Shown piece by piece: positions 56,738 to 64,000 of a DNA stretch of 64,000 bases (its first letter is position 1; each line of letters starts with the position of its first letter). The stretch comes from Clarkia xantiana subsp. parviflora. Lineage: Eukaryota; Streptophyta; Magnoliopsida; Myrtales; Onagraceae. A program made the translations under genes and the position numbers. Where the stretch lies: NCBI GenBank assembly GCA_036873135.1, contig JAPTYO010000011.1, positions 16,378,747 to 16,442,746 on the forward strand. Reading direction: 5' to 3'. Under the pieces are notes generated by a model. The model did no database searches. It had not been told where the DNA came from and saw only the letters and a list, made by a program, of their open reading frames with translations.

Positions 56738-56757
56738 AACCCACGGACGGCGCCAAG
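56738..56757 (-). other. E4 primer-binding site
   Basis: The minus strand reads CTTGGCGCCGTCCGTGGG next to the LTR; TGGCGCCGT matches the 3' end of tRNA-Asp as in E2. Confidence 0.75.
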
Positions 56758-57611
56758 TGTTAAGTCCTGCGTATCAGCTCGACGGGTCGTCAATCTGAAT
56801 GGCCAACTTGCGGGTAGATTTTCTTCCTTCGTGATCCGACGGTCCCTTTTTGCAATCCGTTTCCTCGCACTTTCTTCGCGATCCGTCTACTCGTGAACTT
56901 GCACGAGGGGTAAGCCGGGGGTGGTACCAGCGGATCCTCTCCGATGCTTAAATTAGAACAACGTAGAGAGAGAAAGTAGAGAGAAGGGAGAGCTCAAATC
57001 TTGCAAGTGATATCAACTTAGTAAATGAATAGGGGTGGAGTTCTATATATAGTCTCAAAGGAGATTAAGGCGGTTAATGACACCGTTAACTCCTAAATGA
57101 GCTCAGTTAATAAGTAATAAAGGGATTAAGACCTTAGCAAGCATGGAAGGGTTCATGATATTTTCTAAGTGTCGTACGTGCAAAGTGAGGTCGATTCGTC
57201 ACGAGGGACGGTTTGGATGATGGTGTTCCGGACGTCGCGTACACCCCTCGGGTGGGAATACTACACGTCGGAAGGGTGTCGGGGCCTTCGGGGGCCGGAT
57301 GGGAGGTCCGACCCCGAAGGTTTGGGGATTGGACCTGGCTGGTCCGATCTCTCCTAAGGAGAGATTGGACCAACAACGCGTCTGGGCGGTTGTTTTTTCC
57401 CATTCAGAACTTTTGCCGTGGGTATGATCCAAGATACTTTAATTTCTTGCCCTTTTTGATATCTACGTATCATGTACGTTAATTTATATTCATGCTAGTT
57501 GAATTTCAATTGCTGTGTTTGGGTTGAAGTTTCGATTTACAATCATTCATGGGGTAATTAAAATAATACAATCCGAATGAAAACGGGTCCAAATTGAGCG
57601 TATATCCATCA
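56758..57611 (-). mobile_element. E4 5' LTR
   Basis: Same ends as the 3' LTR. An extra AT-rich segment of about 85 bp (57424-57510) interrupts the region after GCCGTGGGT. TATA element at about 57040-57052, shared TTAAGCATCGGAGAGG motif at 56937-56953 (minus). Confidence 0.9.
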
Positions 57612-57989
57612 GTGCCGATCAAACATGTTTGGAGGTGGGCACGCTGAAGATGTGCACTCTAGATGTATGCCTGCCGGAGAGGCGCATGTTGTCGGTACAC
57701 CTGCTTGTACGTGTGATGAACTTGGCGGTATGTTCGATGGAGGTATGTCCGCTGGGGGTATGCCCGCTGGGGGTATGCCCGTTGGGGGTATGTCTGTTGA
57801 AGGTACGCATTCTGGAGGTATGCCCGCTGAAGGTATGCCCGCTGGGGGTATGTCCGTTGGAGGTACGCATGCTGGAGGTATGCCCGCTAGAAGTATGCCC
57901 GTTGTGATGTTTGGGGTTGTGCCTGAGCACTTACCTTTACTTCCTTCCTTGGATGCCTTCATCTCTTGAGAAGTCTTTTTGAGTGCCAA
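57612..57989 (-). pseudogene. E3 gag start with pentapeptide repeats, cut by E4
   Basis: An open frame of 126 codons with Met at 57989 (MALKKTSQEMKASKEGSKG) and about fifteen copies of a five-residue unit like IPPAG or IPPTD. It is cut by E4 after FDRH. Across E4 the frame resumes at 47370 with HKLINFPSRKHQHW and soon stops. Position next to the 5' LTR and start context argue for a Gag N-terminus. No capsid part was found. Confidence 0.6.
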
Positions 57990-58062
57990 TGTTTGTATTG
58001 GCTATTTAGCTATTGGAGGTGAGTAATGACTTTTTGTTCGAATCTCGCAGACGACTCCAAAA
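57990..58062 (-). other. E3 primer-binding site and leader
   Basis: On the minus strand TTTTGGAGTCGTCTGCGAGA directly follows the LTR; ATTCGAAC further on resembles a tRNA TpsiC-arm complement. The primer tRNA was not identified. Confidence 0.5.
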
Positions 58063-59037
58063 TGTTGGGACCTGACTCGATCGGGTCGTCGGGTCATGGT
58101 GATGTTGTGTAGTGTACGTCGGGTTGTCGGGTCCTTAGAATATTGTGCGGTATCTTTGTCGAGGTGTAAGAGCTCATAGGTTTCAGAAATTCAGGACGTC
58201 GAGATGCCGGACAGTCGGAGTGTCGGAGGTTTACCAGCCCTTAAATGGCTAAGTGTTTGAGAGTCCGTATGCAAAGTCATTCGTATCCTGAGACATTGAC
58301 GTCCCGGCATGTCAGCACGTTATCCCTCGCTATGTCCATACGGCGTACATGCATGTCTTGCGATGTCAGCGCGTGTGCGCCTAGCGGTGTATGCGCGTGC
58401 GCGCCTTGCGGTGTATGTGCGTGCGCGTCTTACGGTGTATGCGCGTGCGCGCCTTGCAATATATGCACGTGCGTGTCTTGCAGTGTGTGCGCGCATTGCT
58501 CCTAACACCTGCACAAGCGGCAGTATCGGCACCACAGGGGGGGTGGTGCGCAATGAACCATCTCCAATGCTTAAGTAAGAGAGCATTCTAGAGAGATAAA
58601 GCTAGTGAGAAGTCAGAGCTCGCAAGCCAACTTAAGTTATGAAATGGGTCATTCCTATATATAGGGAACCTTGGAACCAAACCCAATTTTGAACAGTTCG
58701 ACCCCGGTTTAGTAGAAAAACGTGAATCGGGCGTGGACTTGAGTAAAATTGGTAAAGGAAAGGCTCGTCTGCGGTGTATATATACGGGGATACGCGCGTC
58801 CCAAGGCGACATCCCGAACCTTCGGGTTGTCCCGGAAAATCCGGACATCCGGATTGTCCTTGGACAATCCAAAGGTCCGGATTGCCCTTGGACAATCCGG
58901 GAAAACGGTCCGAGTATGCGTGTGTCGCGTGTTCGGATCGTTTTAACCCGTTATAGGCGTTTGTAAACCGTTGGTGGATTTTGCGAGTTGACGAGGCCCG
59001 AATGTAAAACGAACCTGAATCAGACGTATATCCATCA
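58063..59037 (-). mobile_element. E3 5' LTR
   Basis: Same ends as the 3' LTR (30 bp longer overall). It holds the TATA element (CTATATATAGG, about 58654-58664), the TTAAGCATTGGAGA motif (about 58560-58574 minus) and a longer block of 24-bp repeats at 58370-58500. Confidence 0.9.
58370..58500. repeat. 24-bp repeat of alternating purine-pyrimidine in the E3 LTR
   Basis: Five units of TGCGGTGTATGCGCGTGCGC type. Runs such as GTGTATGCGCGTGCGCGC alternate purine and pyrimidine without break. The other E3 LTR carries a shorter version at 38090-38200. Confidence 0.85.
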
Positions 59038-59042
59038 ATGTA

Positions 59043-59580
59043 AATCATACAATATGTTTAAAAAAATGGATCTTAGTATTAACATGTTATAAAATGTACA
59101 TCATGTATCAAAACAATAGTAATTGGTACTTCCTTCCATTATCCGTCTAAAATTGCCCTAGAATACATTATAAATTAAAAAATCAACCGAATATTTTTTA
59201 AATATCAAAATAATTAAAGACCTATTAGCTTATACAAAGATTAATATAGTGTCCCGACTCGATTGAGACATAATTGATTCTTAGTCGGTTATTGTCCGAT
59301 TTTACTCAATTTTAACATTTGTATACGTCAATAGTCTTTTGCTTGTTATGCTTTGAAATTACCCAGTTAGGTTTGTACTTTGAAATATCTTCAACTACAA
59401 TTTTGTAAAGATTGATTAAAAAAAGTAATAATTATTATCGTTTTGAAACATGTTGTACATCTTAAAACATATTAGTACTAAAATTAATTTGTTAATACAT
59501 GTTGTATGTTTTATATAATTTTTCCGATGAAATACAGTTATATATTAAATTTTCTCAAAAAATAAATTACAAAGCGTACC
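59043..59580. repeat. Dispersed AT-rich repeat, copy 2, foldback
   Basis: The right half (59230-59580) matches 9950-10300 in inverse orientation. The left half (59060-59240) is an inverted partner of the right half (AACATGTTATAAAATGTACATC against GTTGTACATCTTAAAACATATT-like). E3 inserted at its left edge. Probably the remains of a foldback DNA element. Confidence 0.55.
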
Positions 59581-59718
59581 CATTATAAATATCATAGATA
59601 TGCCATTGTCTTCTACATATGAATTTTATTTCAAACAATATAACAAGGAAAGGAAAACTCTCTAACATGAATTTGTTGAATCCATACGTATTAGTTTGGA
59701 TGAAATAAAACCATATAG

Positions 59719-59937
59719 GATAAAATATACACATTAAAATTCGAAGAACAAATTGGTATTCAAAGCCGTCCTGGCTCTTGGCGGCAATCGCATTTGGGAT
59801 CATCAAGCAGGGACATTGAAGTGGAAGAGCCAGGAGATGAGGAACAAGAAGATGACGCAAGCAAGGACAAAGTTGAGGAGGCGTTGGCCTTGCCAGCAGT
59901 TACGCGCTTCGATAGGTTCTACTCCGGTGAACAATAA
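59719..59937 (+). other. Possible orphan 3' exon, 72 codons
   Basis: An open frame without an early Met follows ..CCATATAG, which could serve as a splice acceptor, and ends with TAA at 59935. Its translation is acidic and unlike the TEs (SSSRDIEVEEPGDEEQEDD, then ALPAVTRFDRFYSGEQ). GC content is higher than in the surroundings. It is not recognised. It may be a terminal exon or a captured gene fragment. The alternative frame 59753-60025 is longer by count but less protein-like. Confidence 0.3.
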
Positions 59938-60029
59938 TATAGTTGAATTGCTAGTCCCACCACCAACCGCTTCCATCTCCGAAAGGTTGCATGCAATTGA
60001 TCCGCAAATCTCGCATATTCTGTAATTTA

Positions 60030-61077
60030 TTATTCATATAAAAAAATAAAATAAAATTGAAAAATACTTATTAGGTATGGGGGTGCTATTTTCACTAGGA
60101 AAATATAGGCAAATCAAATAATGCCATGTCAGCCGATTATATACAGTAAAAACTGAGTAATTGTACCGAATAAAATGTTAACTGCCTGAATATATATAAT
60201 TCGGTTTTTTTTTCTCATCAATTATATATATCTTCCTCTTTTTATTTTCTTTAAGATAATTAAGTCACTCCCCTTTTAATTTTTTCTTGCCGATATATAT
60301 AAATTAAGTAAAATATTTATAATTTTTTTTTCTAATTGTAATGGTGAAAGTTGTTTATAGACATTTCACTCATGAAAAATAAATAGGCATTGACTTATAT
60401 ATATGTCACACCCCAAAATGAGATGCTATATAGTTTAGGAATTTGAAAATTCTCAGGTGAGTGTGATATTTATACCAAACTAACCCGTAATATGACAAGT
60501 GTTTTATTTGTCATCAAGATTCATCCACTTTAATAGGGGTTTAAAAAAAATTATTAAACTACTGACAATTGCTGTGTATTAATTAGTTTGGTGTAAACAC
60601 GGAATTTTTTTAAAGAATTAGCCTTATAAAAAATACTAATGAAGTAAACAATATTTCTATTTTTTAATTACAAATCAGATCAGTTATGTAATTAGAGTAA
60701 AAAAAATACCAAGGAAGTAAAAAATAGATTTTTTTTAATACAAATTCTAAAGTTATAATAGAAATTAGAAGGTTAAGTACGGTTAATTTGACTAATGTAT
60801 AAAAGAAAATAATTAATAACTATAGATATGATAGAATTATATGTCTCGCACTCAAATAAAATTTAAGAGCCGTAATGATATGGCACCACCCAATTATGCT
60901 TTCATGGTGTTTATGGAGCCACCGTTTCTTAGCTGCTCTCAATAAAATTTATGTCTTCTCTTAGATTATTATGATAAAAATAAAAGTGACATTACAAATT
61001 ACAAAGTTTAAATTTGATAAGGGAAATCTTTTTTTTTTTCTCGTTGGTGGTCCTAAAAGGAACTTAAGAGGGCAACA
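60030..61077. other. AT-rich intergenic sequence
   Basis: No gene signal. It contains short poly-A/T runs and the word ATATGTCACACCCCAAAATG (60402), common at the edges of plant retroelement LTRs. No element could be delimited. Confidence 0.5.
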
Positions 61078-61085
61078 CCCAAAAC

Positions 61086-61430
61086 CAGTGTTATCAGAAC
61101 CGGATCGGACGTCGAACCGGCAAGGGTGCCGGTTCCCGGTTCACCGGTCAGACCGCCGGTCCGACCCGGTTCGGTTGCTGGTCCATATAATATAATATAT
61201 ATATGATATAATAATCCAGACCGCCGGTCCGACCTGGTTTTTTTTGTTTTTTCTTTTTTAATGAAAGGAAAGTCCGAACCGGTGAACCGGCGAAACACCC
61301 GATTCGCCCAAAACCGTCCGATTCGGTGAAAACCGGACTTCAGAACCGGGTTCGCTTACATCCTCCGGAAATAAGCAAACCGGACCGACCGCGGTCGGAC
61401 CGCCGGTCCGGTCCGGTTCTAATAACAGTG
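61086..61430. mobile_element. GC-rich hAT MITE
   Basis: The ends CAGTGTTATCAGAACCGG and the inverse CACTGTTATTAGAACCGG are terminal repeats. Flanks CCCAAAAC (61078-61085 and 61431-61438) are a perfect 8-bp duplication. Inside are multiple CCGCCGGTCCGACC and GAACCGG words in both orientations around a short AT core (61180-61215), so the 345-bp element can fold on itself. No coding; the 81- and 60-codon frames here are by-products. Confidence 0.9.
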
Positions 61431-61438
61431 CCCAAAAC

Positions 61439-61766
61439 ATATTTCGTAGTGCTGGTTATAAATATATATTTCAGTTCTCATAAAAGAGTTTAAACTATTA
61501 ACATTTCATTATTAATATTAAAATATTAAGTGTTTAACTGTTATACATATTGCTGATAAGGGAAAACTATGGTAATTGCCAAACGGAGGAATTTTTTTTT
61601 TTAATAGAAAAACGGTGGAATCTTGATTCTTGAAAGGTGTGGAAAGCACGTGGGCAGAAAATACAGGATGGAATTGGAAAAGACAAAAAGTCAACTGTCT
61701 TATCTGGCCATGGCTGTACCTCCTCGTTTATCGACCGAGTGATATGTAACCGACGAGTAATTTCTT
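61439..61766. other. Intergenic sequence
   Basis: Mixed-composition sequence between two MITEs. Nothing assignable. Confidence 0.5.
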
Positions 61767-61922
61767 AAAGTGTGAAAAAAAGAGTGAAAAAATCATAGAA
61801 AGTTAACAACTGCCACATGTCAGTTAACAATTTGACATAAATTGGAAAGAGAATCATGCAATGCATTGCCATGTGGCATGTGGCAGCTTTCTATGGTTTT
61901 TTCACACTTTGTTTCACACTTT
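61767..61922. mobile_element. Short foldback MITE
   Basis: AAAGTGTGAAAAAAAGAGTG near the left end is mirrored on the right (the inverse of AAAGTGTGAAACAAAGTGTG). The arms continue with ATAGAAAG, then a CTGCCACATG word, for about 55 bp. No target duplication was clear. Confidence 0.7.
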
Positions 61923-62414
61923 CTATCAAAGCCCGTAACCGACTGACTGATCAGGTGATATAAAAATGTTCAAGAGTTGATACGACTACGAGTGGTGCCG
62001 TTGTTTGCCTCATATTGTTTTGTAATATGGATCCAAATTTCTATCCTTTCTTATATAATGGAGATGGTCTTTCTAAACCTCAGCAACCACATTATTGACT
62101 GTCTATTTGAAAATCAGGGGTGGTAATTTAGGACGGCATAACATGAATATATTACACACAAAGTATATTTATGTTATGTTAAAATCATGTCAGATCAAAT
62201 TTTTGTATGTTACGTTCGTGTATTTATGAACTTTAATACGAATATATCGTGTCATTCATTTGTTGTAGAAGAAGGGAGGCTTAATTTAGTAGGGTAAGAA
62301 GTGATGAGGTATTTGCAGGGGATGGCGTTTTAAACACAATCTAACATTGGCAGCCTAATTTTTATGTCAGGAGGGCACAAAATTGGAAATGTCAAATTTA
62401 ATTACTTTACTTAC
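61923..62414. other. Sequence downstream of the RING-CH exon (probable intron)
   Basis: Begins, in the minus sense, with the donor GTAAGT at 62414-62409. No second exon carrying the closing Cys pair of the zinc finger was found in this stretch or further left. The rest is AT-rich without features. Confidence 0.5.
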
Positions 62415-62656
62415 TTGTCCCCTTTGATGTTGAACCAAGTCTGAGCACAACGACGATGAGCAGTCGCTAAATCATTCTTGCAAGAGCATCCTAACTCGAT
62501 GAGACCATCATCGGAGTCGTGATCCGACTGACATATTCTGCAACCCCTTTCTGATTCCTCGACCATTGCCGGCGGCCTTACGACCACCACCACCACCACT
62601 GCTGCTTCTTTCTTACAACTACTCCCTGATGATTCTACCTCCTCCTTCATCTTCAT
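62415..62656 (-). CDS. RING-CH (MARCH-type) zinc-finger protein, first or early exon
   Basis: 80 codons from Met 62656 (MKMKEEVESSGSS), ending at a GTAAGT donor after codons for IKGD. An N-terminal Ser/Glu part and a run of seven Val precede CRICQSDHDSDDGLIELGCS then CSCKNDLATAHRRCAQTWF. These are the first six ligands (C-x2-C, C-x-C, H-x2-C) of the C4HC3 RING-CH finger. The final C-x2-C should lie in the next exon, as in plant homologues, but is not seen. Such proteins are E3 ubiquitin ligases, usually membrane-anchored. The open frame extends upstream to a possible acceptor near 62698, so this may be an internal exon. It is the best host gene of the window; whether it is intact is open. Confidence 0.8.
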
Positions 62657-63339
62657 GCAGTCTGCAGATCCTGAATCATCTCCACAAATAATACCAACTG
62701 CAACAGCAATATCATCATCATCATCATCTAATAATAAGCTAGCTAGCTAGCTACTGGACTGGACTGGACATTAACTGTCAATAATAATATATCCAGCCAG
62801 CCAGGAATGTACGTACAAGATTCTTCTTCTTCTTGACTTGACCTTCATAAATAATAATCCAATAATAATGATAATTAAAAAAAAAACACCACTCTCTAGT
62901 CTTAGCTTATTTGGAAGATTCCATCCTAGCTAATAAGTTGCCAATTCGTTTGGTTGTGGTAGGTACTCTCTCTCTCTCCTTTCTCTTTCTAAAAGATGGC
63001 AATATCAATCAAAATTTACAAATACAAAGAAAATGATGGCTCTCTGACTTTCACTAGTGATGTTGGTTAGTTGGGATTGTGATGGAAGGAAGATGGTGGA
63101 TGTTGTACATTTATTTCAACTTTTTTTTTATATTCTAAAATAGCCCTTTTCTTGAAGGATTTTTTTTTTACAAAAATAGCAAAAATATTCATGAAAATAT
63201 ATCTGATTTACGTCATTTAAGCAAAGCGACTACCATTTGCAACATTTTTTTTCATAATTAAGGTTTAGGTTTAGCATAATCTTAAAGATAGTATACAATT
63301 ATTATTCGCATTCTACCATTAGAATAACGGCTATTTAAC
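62657..63339. promoter_or_regulatory. Region upstream of the RING-CH exon
   Basis: Expected to hold the 5' leader or an intron and the promoter. It shows (TCA)n at 62713-62727, (TAGC)n at 62738-62753, and CT-rich runs at 62964-62993, as in many plant promoters and 5' leaders. No TATA box or start site could be fixed. Confidence 0.4.
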
Positions 63340-63400
63340 CTATGTGAATGAGCCTCGCGTCACGCCGTTAGAAGGCACGACGTGAATCTCATTCACATAG
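63340..63400. repeat. Short perfect-ended hairpin
   Basis: CTATGTGAATGAG (63340-63352) is mirrored by CTCATTCACATAG (63388-63400). The inner CCTCGCGTC and GACGTGAAT extend the pairing with a few mismatches over a loop of about 16 bases. Possibly the core of a small foldback element. Confidence 0.7.
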
Positions 63401-63790
63401 CGTCGTTAGACTCCAGGACACGATTAAGGATTCGTTTCCTCATCTGTAATAAAACACACTAAGACGCGAATTGCAGTCACACTATCTTCTTCTCAATTTT
63501 TGCAGCCGCCCAAATTTGTACCAACCATTTATTATTCGAGTCCAAACTCGCCCTCCATGACTAGTGACAAAAGTAGATCTTCTAGATGTGGCAGACTTGG
63601 CTCTAGCTCTAGACGACCGTGAAAGGAACCAATCGACTCTTTTGTTTTGTATGACCAGGAACGTCACTTGTATCAAGATCTAAATATGCCAGTGTAGTTA
63701 TGGTAACTTCTATCTCTATACTTTAAGTATTATTAAAGATGCAGATCTCATGTCTCACTCTTCATGCCCCAGATCAGGTCTCGTCATTAA
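63401..63790. other. Intergenic sequence
   Basis: No supported gene. A 64-codon minus frame (63676-63482) lacks any recognisable motif. Confidence 0.5.
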
Positions 63791-64000
63791 GATCATCACA
63801 TGTTGTCAGACCCAAAATCTAACCTAAGACGATATACGTTTTGAAAAACGTGGATTTTGAAAGAGTTGTCAGTAGTTAACTATTAGGCTAACTAGAATCA
63901 TAAATTACCTAACGAATAATGAATTAATCACCTTGGTATAAAATCGGTCTACGATTAGAAACTCGAGTTCGGGGGTTCTGTTACGAATTAAAAAAATATG
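63791..64000. other. Possible retroelement leader fragment at the window edge
   Basis: The phrases CGTTTTGAAAAACGTGGATTT (split here by one change) and AAACTCGAGTTCGGGGGTT resemble non-coding leaders that recur in plant Gypsy elements. The match is from memory of family style only and the stretch runs off the window. Confidence 0.25.

Larger units (their letters stand above)
47376..57611 (-). mobile_element. E4: minus-strand Tat-type Gypsy element without pol, nested in E3
   Basis: LTRs 47376-48172 and 56758-57611 (TGTTAAGTCCTGC to ATATCCATCA). A primer-binding site TTGGCGCCGTCCGTGGG lies inside the 5' LTR. Then follow gag, protease, a second gag-like segment, tandem repeats, an antisense gene on the plus strand and the polypurine tract. 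The RT, RNase H and integrase expected between 54.28 and 52.2 kb are absent. The 5' LTR is 57 bp longer net, because of an AT-rich insertion near 57424-57510. The copy depended on other elements for mobilisation. Confidence 0.87.
37793..59037 (-). mobile_element. E3: minus-strand Tat-type Gypsy element hosting E4
   Basis: LTRs 37793-38737 and 58063-59037 share ends TGTTGGGACCTGACTC and GTATATCCATCA, with a perfect ATGTA duplication. Without the nested E4 (47376-57611) it is about 11 kb. The gag start lies next to the 5' LTR (57989-57612), an antisense gene remnant at 41240-42290, and long repeats at 42.8-44.2 kb. No reverse transcriptase or integrase could be recognised in 42.3-47.37 kb. It is most likely non-autonomous or decayed. 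Confidence 0.88.

Noticed and set aside
63482..63676. 64-codon minus frame
   Set aside because: No motif, no splice context and no similarity to neighbours.

Overview
The window looks like nuclear DNA of a flowering plant, probably a eudicot (the eudicot part is a weak inference). It is AT-rich, has no bacterial-style gene density, and is almost entirely nested transposable elements. These include Ty3/Gypsy elements of the Tat/Retand type, Ty1/Copia elements, and hAT, Mutator-like and PIF/Harbinger-like DNA elements. The only convincing host-gene piece is one RING-CH zinc-finger exon near 62.4-62.7 kb on the minus strand. No rRNA, tRNA gene or CRISPR array was seen.

Layout. (1) 1-8742: right-hand part of a minus-strand Gypsy element (E1). 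It has an LTR containing a 135-bp tandem repeat and a plus-strand, intron-bearing antisense gene. A hAT element (6251-8631, 8-bp target duplication) interrupts it, and that hAT itself carries a Mutator-like insertion. (2) 8743-10480: AT-rich foldback repeats. (3) 10483-25589: a decayed plus-strand Copia element (C1). Its reverse transcriptase is split by a Mutator-like element (13687-24195, 10-bp duplication). Into that went a complete minus-strand Tat/Retand Gypsy element (E2, 13898-21726, duplication ATCAC), a foldback element and a Harbinger-like MITE. (4) 25590-35095: a rearranged minus-strand Copia element (C2, duplication ATAAG) sitting in the C1 3' LTR, with a mirror-image interior. (5) 35101-37792: the end of the C1 LTR, a plus-oriented Tat-like LTR remnant with 106-bp repeats, and unassigned sequence. 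(6) 37793-59037: a large minus-strand Gypsy element (E3, duplication ATGTA) that contains a second one (E4, 47376-57611). (7) 59038-64000: foldback repeats, a GC-rich hAT MITE, the RING-CH exon and a possible retroelement fragment at the end.

How the parts relate. E1, E3 and E4 carry homologous genes on the strand opposite to gag-pol, between the 3' LTR and the internal coding region. Their exon-intron boundaries are conserved. The product resembles the plant family Pfam calls 'putative gypsy type transposon' (PF04195) followed by a coiled coil. E2 instead carries a 27-bp tandem array at this position and has a clean deletion of the reverse transcriptase core. E4 keeps gag and protease but no pol. 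Every element examined has disabling lesions, so any mobility would need proteins supplied in trans. The target-site duplications fix the order of insertion: C1, then the Mutator-like element, then E2; separately C1, then C2; and E3, then E4.
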